The position numbers and the translations under genes are program-made. Below the pieces are notes generated by a model. That model was given only the letters and a program-made list of their open reading frames with translations, did not search any database and was not told where the DNA came from. Of a stretch of 64,000 nucleotides of DNA, positions 46,956 through 58,221 are shown piece by piece (positions within the stretch are counted from its first letter, which is position 1; each line of letters starts with the position of its first letter). This DNA is from Basidiobolus meristosporus CBS 931.73 (lineage: Eukaryota; Basidiobolomycota; Basidiobolomycetes; Basidiobolales; Basidiobolaceae): the NCBI GenBank assembly GCA_002104905.1, contig MCFE01000033.1, positions 1 through 64,000 on the forward strand, written 5' to 3'.

Positions 46956-49802
46956 TTATTCCTGTCTCAGGGCAAGAACCAAGGCAGTACGGGTGGGAAT
47001 GTAAACCTAATAATGCGGTGTGAGCCAAGGGTTCATGGCAGGTGTGGGTTGCTCTAGTGTACCTGAATATGCTGCGGTCGGCCATGACGTTCACCAGGAA
47101 GCGAGAAGTACACTTGGTCAGGCTCAACCCGGTTATGGCCCTCGAATTTCGCGTCATCAGTGTTCAGGACGATTTTATAGCTGAATAGGCAAGCGCGGTG
47201 TTAGCCCCTTTACTGTGATTAGTCTGTCAGTCATCTCCAAGCAATTTACCTGCCAGCTGAGCCAGTTCCCACTTGATAATCGACATGACTTTTTGTAGGA
47301 TGGAAATTGAAGATCCATAGCAAACCGCCTCGCTCAAATGCGATCACTTTATCGTCCTCGTGGGCTAGGTAGATCCATGCTTGTGGGGATTTGAGCCAGT
47401 TGTACTGTTGCTCGGCCAGATTCATGCAGCGATCGAATTCATTTAGTTTACTGTAACGGAGCAACTCATCCAATGCAAGGTTGAATTGACGTCGAGCGTA
47501 GTGGTAGCTGTAGTTGTTTCCCTCGCGAGGGAAGTCTAACCATTCGGGGTGGCCAAACTCATTTCCCTCGAAGTTGAGGTACCCCTCGCCACCGAGCCCT
47601 TGTGTTATTAGTCTGTGAAAGGCGTGTCAAATGGCTGACATGGAGAAATACCCTAACGAAGCCACATTACCTAATCATCTTATGCAAAGAAAGTCCACGA
47701 TCAATGACGGTGGTCATGGGGCTATGGATTGACATGTTTTGATACATCTCTTGCTCCATCAACCAAGAAACAATCGTCTTGCTACCAACAAGGGCCTGGT
47801 CATGAGATTCACAGTAGGAGATGGTTTTTTCCTAATGAACGCCAGGGTTAATCAGAGCACAACAAATCCATGAGGCCGCAAGCATGATTTCCTACCAAAT
47901 CGCGTCTATTTGTCAGATTATGCACGATGTAGCCCATATTCCAACTCTCATCCTTTGGAACCTATGTTAATACAGTGACAAACTGGACAGTCTCTGCTCC
48001 ATCCATACCGGGTATTCCCGTAGTAGCTTGACCCACATTTCCGGAATAGCCATAGCTAGGCGCTGATCGAAGCCGATTCCACCTTCTTCAATATCTCGAC
48101 AGAGACCAGGCATACCCGAGACGTCTAGATTGTACCAAGTCAATCACCAAGCCACAACATGCAATGCAAGAATGGATACTACCTTCGGCAATGGTGATTA
48201 TATTAGGAAAGATATGGTGAAGCATGGCATTGGCCTAAATGTGTTGAATGCTTAGCGAGCGTTGGGCCGTAATGAGCACCATCGATTGTATTACCATCAT
48301 CAGAAACAAAACCCCGTCGTCGTCGGTATGCTCGTTGAAGTATTCGGCGTAGTTGCCGGTGAACCCGACCCCGATCCCATGGTGATGGAACATGATAGAG
48401 GTGACCGCATCAAAGCGGAAACCATCAAAGTGATATTCTGCAGCGTAGAAGCGCACATTCGACAGTAGGAATCGCTGAACTTCCAATTCCCCATAATTAA
48501 ACAATCGACTATGCAATAAAATGAGTACAGGCCATGCCGGGAAATCCCCACTCGACAAACTCTTACCTATTCCATATAGGATGGAAGCCGCGCTCCCCAC
48601 TGTGAAAATAACACTGATCAGTTCCATCGAATTTATTCAAACCGTCGCTGATGTTGCTACTTGCGTGTGAATGCACAATATCCAACAATACATATAGCCC
48701 CAAGCCGTGGGCTGTATCTATTAGTTGTTTGAGGTCCTCAGGTGTGCCTATGGTGGAAAGTTAGGGGCTACCTTTCATGCAATACTTCTTACACTTGCCC
48801 TTGCACTAACCGAATCGACTTGAGACCGCAAAAAAATTGGTGACTTGGTATCCAAAGCTAGCGTAATATGCATGCTCCATGATTCCCATTAGCTGGATCG
48901 AGTTGTATCCCAGTCGCGCAATATGCGGCAGTACGTTTTCGGTGAATTCCTTGTAACTGGCAATCTTGGGCTCTGGCGAGGAGATACCGACTGTTTTTTC
49001 AAGAGCTTAGTGGGTGTCAGGATAACGGCGTACACAACCGCTCAACCAACCATGGGCTTCGTAAATCTTGAGGTTCTCTGGTTTGGGAGGTGCTGCGTTT
49101 CTCCACTCGTAAGGTTTTTCCGGGTGCCAGAATACAGCGCTGTATGTAGAATTGACATCAGACTCGGGAACTGCTCGTCTGATCCAGGCGGGCAATCTGT
49201 CTATTACTTCGCCTTCGGGGGTTGTCATGGATATCTAAAAGACCGTTACTACGAAACATCGCCAATGCACCATGCGATAAAGGGGCTACCTTCACCCTGC
49301 TGTTGTGAGGGATAGCTAGACTTCCGTCCGGGCGATTGGGAACAAATGTCTCCCAGGCGTTATTGCCACCTTTGTTCATTGGGTTTGCATTTCTATCCCA
49401 ATTATCTAGAACGGTCAGTGGTTAGCCACGAGCAAGGTTTTGTGTCTGACCGATATACATACTGAAGTCACCAACTAAGCTGGCGCTTACAGCGTTCGGT
49501 GCCCATTCTCTATAGATGATTCCCCCGGGGACAACGTTGAAACCGAATTTCTCGTAGCCACGAGTGAAATTGTCCCAGCCACCTTCGTATTGGTCGATCC
49601 TTTCGCAAATCTCCCGATATCTTAGATATCTAAGGGAGTGAGGTGCTTAGATTCCCTTCCCGGCTGAAGTGAGGCGAGAGATAAGTTCAAGTTACCTGCG
49701 ATGCATAATCGGAGCGTATGGCTTTAACCAAGGGTCTTGGAAAGCCATAGAGGTTCCAGGTGGGAACCCATCAGTTCTTGCTCTAAAGACACGACCCTCC
49801 AT
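46956..49802 (-). CDS. GLC3: 1,4-alpha-glucan (glycogen) branching enzyme
   Basis: The enzyme cuts alpha-1,4 glucan chains and re-attaches them by alpha-1,6 links in glycogen synthesis (GH13). The gene has about ten exons. In order they show [34 protein letters not shown] (CBM48), [57 protein letters not shown] with the catalytic-nucleophile Asp (VDGFRFD type), ITIAEDVSGMPG with the acid/base Glu, [11 protein letters not shown] with the transition-state His-Asp, [20 protein letters not shown] and, after the last intron, [12 protein letters not shown]. The stop is at 46956. The start at 49802 ([12 protein letters not shown]) is the first in-frame ATG; a second lies 18 codons later. Confidence 0.94.
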
Positions 49803-50130
49803 AACAGTTTCGAGATCTAAGTGTAAGGCTTCGAGTTGCGAACACGTAAAACTTGGTGAGAAGCGAGTAGTGAGGCACCCTCCGATTTGACAATCAATTA
49901 ATAACCAATATTAAGTGAAATTGGAATAATACGTGGTCAGTGGACATGTGTAGTCAATGTATGTACCAATGATTATCATCCTGAACATCATCAAAATGGC
50001 TTATTTGTTGATCGTGATGTCGATCATCCAAGGATTAGGATAATTTAACCTAGTTACGTCACATTGAAGTAAAGAAAGTCAACTCCAACCCAATGCTACC
50101 AATTGCTTTGACCCTTGGTAAGCCACATGC

Positions 50131-50166
50131 AAACACACACATATACGCACGCACGCACGCACGTAC
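50131..50166 (+). repeat. microsatellite, (CA)n then (ACGC)n
   Basis: An ACACACAC tract runs into about four ACGC units. It lies in the gap between two divergent genes. Confidence 0.85.
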
Positions 50167-50233
50167 AGGTGGCCAGCTGGGCAAGGTTGGATGCTTATGA
50201 TAAACCAATTGTTGAGTGGAGGTTGAATCATAG

Positions 50234-50240
50234 TATATAA
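50234..50240 (+). promoter_or_regulatory. TATA-like element upstream of DPH5
   Basis: TATATAA lies 115 bases before the DPH5 start codon, a plausible distance for a fungal core promoter. Confidence 0.35.
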
Positions 50241-50354
50241 GAAATCGCTAGTAAAAAAGAAATAAAAATTCTCGGATGAACCAATTTTTTTCAACTGCAA
50301 TCATGTTCACCGGCAATTTCCGACGCTCTCGGTCGTCTCTTTACCTATAGCACG

Positions 50355-51270
50355 ATGTTTTACATAGTTGGTCTTGGCCTGTCGGACGAGCGTGATATCA
50401 CTGTGAAGGGGCTTGAGGCAGTCAAGTCATGCCAAAGAGTCTATCTTGAGGCCTACACCAGCATACTGATGGTCGAAAAGGAAAAGCTGGTACTTTGATG
50501 TTTCCTAGGGATATCCGAAGGGATCTTCTTTATGTAACTCGTTTGTTTTCCAGGAAAAATATTATGGCTGCGAAGTGATCATCGCTGACCGTGAGATGGT
50601 CGAAACCGAGAGCGACGCCATTTTGGCCGATGCTGAGAATATCAACGTCGCCTTCTTGGTGGTCGGCGATCCATACGGCGCCACCACCCACACCGATCTT
50701 TATCTTCGTGCTCGCGAACTTAACATCCCCGTCAAGGTTATCCATAATGCCTCCATCATGAATGCCATCGGTGCCTGCGGCTTGCAACTGTACAACTATG
50801 GCCAAACCATCTCCATGGTCTTCTTCACCGAGACCTGGCGTCCGGATAGTTTCTATGACAAAATCAAGGAGAACAGACAAATCGGGCTACACACTCTTTG
50901 CTTGTTGGATATCAAGGTGAAGGAGCAGAGCATTGAGAATATGGCTCGTGGTCGCTTGATTTACGAGCCTCCTAGATATATGACCGTCAACCAAGCTGTT
51001 GAGCAATTGTTGGAAATCGAAGACAAGCGCCAAGAGGGTGTGTATCACCGGGAAACCATTGGTGTTGGTATCGCTCGCGTTGGTTCCGACGACCAAGTCA
51101 TCAAGGCCGGTACTTTAGAACAATTGTTGACTGCTGATTTCGGCGCACCACTCCACTCCTTAGTTCTTGCTGGTGACCGTATGCACTTTTTAGAGGCTGA
51201 TATGCTCCGTCAATTCGCCATCGATAAGGATGTTTTTGATGAGGTTGTTGCCAAACACTACAACATTTAA
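50355..51270 (+). CDS. DPH5: Diphthine methyl ester synthase
   Basis: Dph5 methylates the modified histidine of eEF2 with S-adenosylmethionine during diphthamide formation. Exons are 50355-50489 and 50554-51270; the sum is 852 nt, or 283 residues, the usual size. Conserved blocks are [50 protein letters not shown] (SAM-binding GDPxxATTH), [33 protein letters not shown] and [11 protein letters not shown]. It shares no operon, but the window also holds the eIF5A-modifying deoxyhypusine synthase. Confidence 0.97.
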
Positions 51271-51664
51271 TTCAGGATTCATGTACCTAGCTTGAGAACA
51301 CTAAAGAATGATTTACTTTTAATGCCTGTGTTTATGCTCCACTGGTGCAGTGGCTTTCACTTCTCGGCTGTCTAGCCAGGTGAGACGTGAAGAGTTTCAA
51401 CCAATGATTTGCAACGTTTATCTTATGAGCAGCCGATACCAGGGCTGATGGGAAAATACAATACTGTGGATGAGTGTGTATTTGGACGGTTTTAGTAGTA
51501 TGTACTGAAATAATACAGGCAGCAATTCATGGTTTAGCTTCTACTGAAGTAATACAGGCAGCAATCCATGGTTCAGCTTCTAAAATACTCCGCACTTTCA
51601 ATTCACAAGACCTACTGGCGCTAGGCTTCAGGAAATGAGTTGATCGGAGTTCCGGTAGAAATAA
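51271..51664. other. convergent 3' intergenic region with tandem duplication
   Basis: It holds the 3' flanks of DPH5 and the C2H2 gene and a 39-bp tandem repeat. No gene was seen. Confidence 0.55.
51503..51580 (+). repeat. 39-bp tandem duplication
   Basis: The units 51503-51541 and 51542-51580 are exactly adjacent and differ at three positions, all transitions. Each unit starts TACTGAA and ends AGCTTC and contains TAATACAGGCAGCAAT. It is non-coding, and its age is modest judging by 8 percent divergence. Confidence 0.92.
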
Positions 51665-52318
51665 CTATTCATTGGCTTCTAAGCTTTGCTTCGTAACAGC
51701 GTCGAGCAATACGTTTTTCTCCGTCTGCAAGCGTCGCAGTTTTTTCTTCATCAGTAGATACTCCTCACTCAAGCACTCGCTTTCCCTTTTGATGTATCTG
51801 TATTTGGCTTTCTCGAAGAGGTATTTTTCCGAATACGACTGATCATCCGCAGAGGACTCACTTTCCGAGGTTTCCTCGTGGTCGACCACCGCCTGTGGCT
51901 CTTCGACAAGCTCGTTTTCCAACTTGACGCCGGAGTGCCTTGTGTGCTTTGCCGACTTGTGTAAGGGCGAGGTGTCTTGTGTGTGTGGGTCTCGAACAGT
52001 GTCTCCGTGCTGCTGCTTGAAGTGCTTGGCTAGGGCATCAGAGCGAGTAAAGCTCTTATCGCACTCAGGAGCTGGACAATCGTAAGGCTTCTCCCCAGTG
52101 TGGCTTCGAAGATGAGAGATTAACGCGAAACGGGTGGTCTGTGGAAGACCTTTACGGGGACAATCGGTCCAATCGCACGAATACACCCCTTTCTTTCTAC
52201 CGATGTGATCTTCCGATAAATGGTACACCAAATCCTGTAATTGAGGAAAACTGAGAGAGCATCCTTCCCAACGGCATGAAAAGCTAGGCTCGGGGGCGGG
52301 TGGAGGTGAGTTGGACAT
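51665..52318 (-). CDS. C2H2 zinc-finger protein, possibly INO80-complex Iec1-like
   Basis: The 217-residue protein is a single exon. Three C2H2 fingers of GLI/ZIC/YY1 style lie at about residues 15-105: CRWEGCSLSFPQLQDLVYH, CDWTDCPRKGL through LISHLRSHTGEKP, and CPAPECDKSFTRSDALAKH. The wide Cys spacing (CxxxxC) is typical of that group. An acidic Ser/Glu linker follows, then a C-terminal basic helical region (YLFEKAKYRYIKRESECLSE, LLMKKKLRRLQTEKNVLLDA) resembling fungal chromatin-remodelling subunits such as S. pombe Iec1. The zinc-finger assignment is firm; the INO80 link is an inference from layout. Confidence 0.8.
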   Translation of the reverse strand: MSNSPPPAPEPSFSCRWEGCSLSFPQLQDLVYHLSEDHIGRKKGVYSCDWTDCPRKGLPQTTRFALISHLRSHTGEKPYDCPAPECDKSFTRSDALAKHFKQQHGDTVRDPHTQDTSPLHKSAKHTRHSGVKLENELVEEPQAVVDHEETSESESSADDQSYSEKYLFEKAKYRYIKRESECLSEEYLLMKKKLRRLQTEKNVLLDAVTKQSLEANE

Positions 52319-52897
52319 ATGGAAGCTGTGTAGAGTAGGTTTGTGTGTATCCCAGTACTCTTAACGCAATCCACGCTCAGATAAATCGAAAATTTTGGAT
52401 CGCTTTATTTAACCATCAATATGCCATCCCTACATCTTCCCTAAACCATTCCTAAAATTGATATTCGAACACCATGCTTCTTGGCTCTAACCACATAGCA
52501 TAGTATTTTGACAGTGACCACCACCATTCGGCACGGGAAATCACCTGGGCCACGCTGCCATTGTTGCGATTTCATTGGCTCCTTCATGTCTTCCATAGGG
52601 AAATCAAAATCACACCCGATAAGAATCCCCTGTTTTTCTTTGGGAACGGGAAAATTTTGGCTCGGGTCTAGTGAAAATATGGTCTCGAATCAAGGGATAT
52701 TCTTTCTCTCTCTTTCACGAACTCTGTAGGTTGAAACTATTGAAGGTTTTACCTTTGTTCACCGTTCAAGGTACGGTATCCTGTAGAATGCCTATCAACC
52801 CGTAGCCCAGGAATAGGGAATAGAGAATGTTGAAACCTGTGTTGCGGAGATACCCTGTCCAAGTCGCTATTTGATTAACTGACTGATTTTTTTGCAG
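52319..52897. other. divergent promoter region and probable 5' UTR intron of eL21
   Basis: It separates the C2H2 gene and the eL21 gene. A donor-like GTACGG at 52771 and the acceptor TTTTTTTGCAG directly before the eL21 ATG suggest an intron of about 127 nt in the 5' leader, common for ribosomal protein genes. Confidence 0.5.
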
Positions 52898-53380
52898 ATG
52901 CCCCATTCCTTCGGTTACCGCGCTCGTACTCGCCACTTGTTCTCGCAGAAATTCCGTGAACATGGCCCTGTCAAGCTTTCGACCTATTTGAAGACCTACA
53001 AGGTTGGTGATATCGTTGACATCAAGGCCAACGCTTCCATCCAAAAGGGTATGCCCCACAAGTTCTACCACGGTAGAACCGGTATCGTTTACAACGTTAC
53101 CAAGACCTCCGTCGGTGTTATTGTCAACAAGCGTGTTGGAAACCGTTACATGGAAAAGCGTGTCAACATCCGTATTGAGCACATCAAGCACTCCAAGTGC
53201 CGTGATGACTTCTTGAGACGTGTCAAGGAGAACGCCTTGAAGAAGAAGGAAGCCAAGGAGAACGGACAAACCATTCACCTTAAGCGTTTGCCTGCTCAAC
53301 CCCGTGATGCTCGTCACGTCTCCACCAAGGATAATGCTCCCACCACCATCTATCCTATCGCCTACGAGACCCTTATTTAA
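52898..53380 (+). CDS. RPL21: 60S ribosomal protein eL21
   Basis: The 160-residue protein is the full eL21 family length and a component of the large ribosomal subunit. It reads MPHSFGYRARTRHLFSQKFR, YKVGDIVDIKAN, GMPHKFYHGRTGIVYNV, VGVIVNKRVGNRYMEKRVNI, RIEHIKHSKCRDDFLRRVKE and ends in YETLI. Codon use is strongly biased to C-ending codons (AAG, ACC, GTC), as expected for high expression. The ATG at 52898 immediately follows an intron acceptor, so the first exon is probably entirely untranslated. Confidence 0.97.
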   Translation: MPHSFGYRARTRHLFSQKFREHGPVKLSTYLKTYKVGDIVDIKANASIQKGMPHKFYHGRTGIVYNVTKTSVGVIVNKRVGNRYMEKRVNIRIEHIKHSKCRDDFLRRVKENALKKKEAKENGQTIHLKRLPAQPRDARHVSTKDNAPTTIYPIAYETLI

Positions 53381-53772
53381 GTCGGTTCATTCGTTATGAT
53401 ATATGTCTTGAAGAATCGTATATCAACATTGACAATAAACTGTTCAAAGAATTCAACAAAGTGACTATGATGCTCTGAGTATTGTGAGATGGGTCGGAAA
53501 AAAAATAAAAAAATGCTGATCACGTGCATGCGGGCTTCGATGTTCTTGAAATTGTTCGTTTCCGGGTGGCATCACTACACCTGCAAGTAACCATGACAGG
53601 TACGCATCAATGGGAAGAGCTGTTTCGCGGGTCGAGTACTTACCGTTTCGTTGAAAAGGACCGCAAGTAGTAGTTTTCGAAGACCCAAGTCGTAAAAGCG
53701 CTGGTTCTGGGGGTACCAAGCAAGATTGGAAATCTTTTATGGTCAGTTGAAGGTCCAGCGAAGGTTTCGAAT
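53381..53772. other. intergenic region between eL21 and Faf1-like genes
   Basis: It has AATAAA at 53434-53439 for eL21; the rest is promoter sequence of the next gene. Short antisense frames look like noise. Confidence 0.5.
53434..53439 (+). terminator. poly(A) signal of eL21
   Basis: AATAAA lies 54 bases after the eL21 stop codon. Confidence 0.55.
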
Positions 53773-54622
53773 ATGTCACGCAGTCGTCGTAACCTTTTCT
53801 CGCTTGTACAGTCCTCAAAGATCTCCAAGATCAACGAGAAGCCGCCCCCACCAAAAACCAAAAAGGAGCAGTTAGAGGAGGAGTAAGTTGTCAGAGCCCG
53901 GTATGGCGCAAGCTACGGATGGCATTTAACCGGGGCTTCTTCTTTAGTGAAGATATGGCGAATGATAAAGCATTGAAAGAGCTTCTCGATTCCTCGAACC
54001 TCATTGAGAAACTGAGTAAGTACCGGGCTATTGTTTTTTTTCGGAACTTGTTCTTAACTCTATCCCTTCCTACAGCTACTGAGGATCTGTCAGGAAAGGA
54101 TCGACGTAAATATATGCAGCAAAAGCTGGTTGAGCTAGGGGGAAAGGTAAGTTGTGGGGAGATAGGCCAAGGCAGTGTATAACAGTCAACTGAATCCCCG
54201 CCTTTGCTATTTAGCCTGCAAAGCAACCCAAAGTTCCTCTAGGTATTCACATTGGTATGCAAGCGAAACAGAAATCACGAGCAGCCAAGGCACTCAAAGA
54301 TGTAAGTGGACTCGTTGAGATGTCCGAATTTTGTGCATATCCGCTAAAACATTTTTCTTAGGCCAAGGAGCAAGGAATGTTCCACGACTCCATCAAGCAT
54401 CAATTCGATGCCCTTAAGAAGGAGAAAGACAAAGGATTCCGCCAAGATCGAGGAATCAAAGGCTCTATCGGTAAATACAAGGACGGTGTTCTCCATATTA
54501 GCAATAAGGACATTAAGCGGATAGAGAACTCCGGCAAAGTACAAAAGCGCGGCGGCGGCAGGGGAGGTCGCGGCGGCAGAGGGGGCCGAGGTGGCCGAGG
54601 TGGCGGTAGAGGTCGTAGATGA
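53773..54622 (+). CDS. Faf1/C1orf131-like ribosome-biogenesis protein (DUF4602) with RGG tail
   Basis: Exons are 53773-53882, 53948-54015, 54076-54146, 54215-54301 and 54362-54622; the sum is 597 nt, or 198 residues. The DUF4602-type core reads IGMQAKQKSRAAKALKDAKE and then GSIGKYKDGVLHISNKDIKR, matching the conserved GKFRDGVLxLSKKDI block of yeast Faf1 and human C1orf131, small-subunit processome proteins acting in nucleolar 18S rRNA maturation. The C-terminus carries about eight RGG/GRGG units, a nucleolar RNA-binding and arginine-methylation signal. The protein is Lys-rich throughout. It is convergent with the OSCP gene, 88 bases away. Confidence 0.78.
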
Positions 54623-54672
54623 TAAAAGATATCCGTGTACTATATGAAATCAATTGGTTTGTTCCCTCGATT

Positions 54673-54678
54673 AATAAA
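54673..54678 (+). terminator. poly(A) signal of the Faf1-like gene
   Basis: AATAAA lies about 50 bases after the stop codon and just ahead of the convergent OSCP stop, so the two transcripts probably overlap. Confidence 0.5.
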
Positions 54679-54710
54679 AGCAGTAAAATCATTTATTTGT
54701 TGTTGAAGGC

Positions 54711-55468
54711 TTAGATAGCGTCGGTGAGCAACTTATTCAATTTGGCAACCTTGGCTGCAACGGACAAATCGATGGTTTTATCCCCAAATTCGATGATGAG
54801 GCCACCCAGGATCGTTGGATTGACTTTGTTTTGAATGGTAAGCTTGCTGTTGCCAGCAAGCGTACCCTTGGCCAAGGATTCCTTGATTTGTCTCAACTGT
54901 ACCGGTTTAAGATCGACAGCCGAAGTGACAGTCACCAGAACTTCTCCACGTTGCGCCATCATAAGTGAGCGATAGGCACTGATGATCTTGGTGGTTTCAT
55001 TAAGTCGTCCGTTGTCGGCCAAAAGTTCGAATAGGTTTCTCGTGACCTCGGAGTATTTATATTCCTTGAAGAGAAGTTCGAGTCCGGCCTTCTTCTGGTC
55101 ACGACTCAAGGTAGGATTCTCGAGGAAGAATTGGATTTTTGGATTCTTTTCGATAAAACCGCCAATGCGGGTCATTTCCCCCTCTACTGCTTCCAGCTTA
55201 TTCTTTTTTGCTGCGGCGGTGAAAAGGGCAGTTGCGTAGCGACCATCAATACCGAAAAGTGTCAAAGGGACCTGACATGTCCCACCGGGTGAGTTAGCTA
55301 AGGTGCAGAAACAAGTGAGGCAACCAACAATCATACTTGAACTTTTGTTGAGGTGGCATATGTGCGAACGGAGCGCTGTCAAGGAAACACTGAGTAGGGG
55401 AGTAGGGAGATTCAACAAATGAGGAGAGTACTTACCAAAGAGCCTGCGACAACTCTAGTGAGGAGCAT
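54711..55468 (-). CDS. ATP5: ATP synthase subunit OSCP (subunit 5), mitochondrial
   Basis: OSCP joins the F1 head to the peripheral stalk of mitochondrial ATP synthase. Exons are 55468-55436, 55375-55337 and 55271-54711; the sum is 633 nt, or 210 residues. The first two short exons encode a clear mitochondrial presequence, MLLTRVVAGSLRSVRTYATS, with Arg and hydroxylated residues. The mature part begins VPLTLFGIDGRYATALFTAA. Other family blocks are FFLENPTLSRDQK, NLFELLADNGRL, the VTSAVDLKPVQLRQIKESL repeat and NPTILGGLIIEFGDKTID. The presequence is found only by splicing. Confidence 0.96.
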
Positions 55469-55950
55469 AGTCAGTGTGTGCAGCAGAGGACAATGTAGCA
55501 GCAAGATAGTTCGCTGACCCTCCACCCACACCTGACCACCAATACCTGACCCCAAAAATTGATCTGCCCCTGCCCCATATGGTTATGCTACTGGGCATAC
55601 ACGACTGGATGCTAATGAGTATTCATTTACGCGACGGATGGCGTTCAACATCACATCTACCAAACAGGATAGCACCTCCGAGGGTGAGGCAGTAGCCTAG
55701 GGACTCTAGACTAATACTGAAGGGGGCTTATGCACAGGATGGTGCTTCATTACTACTTATACTGCTGATTTGTTCACTAGTAAAATAAACCAACCAATAA
55801 GCACTGCCGGAATAATTAAATGTATTTAATCTCCGGCTGAAAGTCATCGGAAAAGTCGTCGTCCAGACTTAATATAATTAGATTCGTGCCAGCTCGAAAC
55901 CATCCATATAGACTGGTTGCGACTTGTCTAGTGACAGATTTCGTTGAACA
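55469..55950. other. divergent promoter region of ATP5 and the GPAT gene
   Basis: No other gene or RNA was seen. Confidence 0.5.
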
Positions 55951-58086
55951 ATGTTACCTTTCGTATACTCCCTAGTTCGCTTCTTTATCAGACTTATATT
56001 CCTATTCTTCTTCAGAGAATACGGGAGCTTTGGAACTGAAAACGTCCCTGTGGATAAGCAGGAGCCCGTACTTCTATTAGCTGGCCCTCATGGAAACTAC
56101 CTTTTGGATATTTTTTCCCTGATTGGCACCTGTCCGAGATTCATATCTTTTCTCAGCTCCATTTCAGTGATGGAAATTCCCCTCTTCGGTTCCATTGCTA
56201 AGGCCATCGGAACAATCCCGGTCACGAGGTGATATATTGGACTGTCAAGTTTGGTTCTTACACTCTACTAATTCCTTTGCTAGACCTCAAGATGCACAGA
56301 GAATCGAAGGAGAGGGGCTCGTCACAATTAGCGAGGATCTCTTGGAGGTTCATGGCAATTCTATTGGACAGCAGGTTCAAGTAGGAGATACACTCTACGT
56401 TACCATTGAAGATAGGACTATCCCCAAGCAATACTTCGGGGTAGTAAGCAGTGTAGCCTCACTTTCTTGTGTCATGATTCAAGAGCCCGGTATGAAGGTG
56501 ATTGATCCTCTCCTAGCCGGAGCTATAAAGAACAAAAAAGCCCTCAAAAGTAGAAAAATTGTGCGATATGGAAGTATCAATATACGCCTACAAGATGGAA
56601 TGACCGAGGAGGATTTGAAGAATCTTGGTTTGCCAGCAGATGAAAACATGCAAAAATTTGTAAGCACCTATCTCAAGACTAATTCCAAGCCTCATCCTAC
56701 CGATGATCAACCTGCTCAGCTTACTGACGAGATAGTGGACTCTGTGGAATCACCATTGTCTGGCAGCTTCAGCTTCTCTCACCCGCTGATACAGTCTGGC
56801 TTATACAGCACTGTGTGGGATACTTTCTCCTCAGCCGACCCCCGCACGAATAAGTGTCTAGCTATTTTCCCAGAAGGTGTGTCAACCGACTATACGCACC
56901 TCAACCCATTGAAGTATGGATGTACTGTTATGAGTCTGGGCTACCTAGCGAGAAACCCCGGTGCTACGCTCACCGTCGTACCTTGCGGAATCTATTTTGG
57001 GAACAGGCACAAGTTTCGCTCTGATTGCTATGTAGAGTATGGAAACCCTTTGAGAATTCGTCCCCAATGGGTTACGATGTACGCGCAGGGTGGCGAGGCC
57101 AAAAGACAAGGTATTCTCCCTCATTCATACTCATAGGCCATGGACATGCTCATGCTCATCAAATGTCTCTTCACAGCGAGCCAGGAATTTCTACAAGAGA
57201 TCCAGAATTCCCTGGAGACGCTTGTTCTCAATGCTGCCGACGAGGAAACATTGCGAGTTTATCAGACCACAAGAAGATTGTATCAGCAAAAATATGAACT
57301 CAGTGGTCAAAAGCTGACTGTCACGGAGAAACTCCAGCTAACTAGGAGGATTGCTCAGGTACTTTCATATGGTCCATATAGCCTGTTCATCAGTGTTAAT
57401 GCTTGTTGCAGGGATACCAAGCTCTTTGTAATGCTGACGGTGTTCGGCTGCTCGACACTGACCTCTCTCGCCGACTTCTTGTATACGCTAATCGCATATA
57501 CCGTCATGGACTTATTGATTCACAAGTGGTTCACATCAGAACCAGCATCTCTTTCTCCGTATTGCTTCGCCTTCTGGCCAATACACTTGAATTGCTGCTA
57601 GTCGGGATGCTGATATTCCCAGGGGCCCTGTTGTTTGGGTGGATCGGAATCTTGGCAAGATGGGTGGGTAACAAACAAGGGAAGTCAGCCATGTTGTACT
57701 ATGACCAAGCTTTACCAGTTACCAGATGGCCAGGCCGTGATCTGATTGCTACATGGAAGATCATCATATGCATCTTCTTCTTTCCCTTGATGTGTTGTCT
57801 TTACTCGGTTGGCTTGTATTATCTTCTCCAAGCCCACAGAATCCCCCTGGGACTCAACGACACCCATATTCTGTGGGCTGTCGCTGGCGTGTGTGTCGTA
57901 GGATTCCCAGTAGCCACATACTTCACCATTCGCTTTGGGGAGGTGTTTGTGCTTATTGGCAGAAGAGTAGTCTCCCACTACTGGTCTCTTAGAGGGTGGG
58001 GAAAGGATCTGGTCAGCCTCAGAGAAGAGCTCCGACACGAAGTGTGTGATTTGGTAGAGAACCAGATGAAGCTTGGGTTTCTCTAA
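55951..58086 (+). CDS. Glycerol-3-phosphate / dihydroxyacetone-phosphate acyltransferase (Sct1/Gpt2-like)
   Basis: The enzyme makes lysophosphatidate in the ER membrane, the first step of glycerolipid synthesis. Exons are 55951-56228, 56284-57110, 57177-57358 and 57412-58086; the sum is 1962 nt, or 653 residues. An N-terminal membrane helix is followed by acyltransferase motif I GPHGNYLLD (His47 to Asp53, the spacing seen in fungal Gpt proteins), the long insertion of this subgroup, then motif III CLAIFPEGVSTD and motif IV VVPCGIYF. Two to four hydrophobic segments lie in the C-terminal third (LLLVGMLIFPGALLFGWIGI and others). Intron 2 was placed at 57111-57176; the alternative acceptor further upstream would break the frame. 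Confidence 0.9.
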
Positions 58087-58161
58087 CCAACGATACTCCT
58101 ATTTATTATTAATTTAATTAACCTTTAGAGTTGTGTTGTTCAATCAGTTATCAAAAAAAGC

Positions 58162-58167
58162 AATAAA
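58162..58167 (+). terminator. poly(A) signal of the GPAT gene
   Basis: AATAAA lies 75 bases after the GPAT stop, in the 135-base convergent gap before the tyrosinase stop. Confidence 0.5.
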
Positions 58168-58221
58168 CTGATGTTTTGGAAACAAGTGAACAAAGGATGG
58201 ATGTTGTTTGGCAGGATTTTA

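Larger units (their letters stand above)
49803..50354. other. divergent promoter region of branching enzyme and DPH5
   Basis: It contains a CA/ACGC microsatellite and a TATA-like element; no gene was seen. Confidence 0.5.

Noticed and set aside
55951-56228. Apparent change of the acyltransferase HX4D motif to HX5D in the GPAT
   Set aside because: Fungal Sct1/Gpt2 proteins, as I recall them, have the same spacing, so it is probably normal for this subgroup.
57111-57176. Alternative short intron in the GPAT with acceptor at about 57136, giving a His-rich GHGHAHAH reading
   Set aside because: That reading soon reaches a stop, while the acceptor at 57176 keeps the conserved frame.
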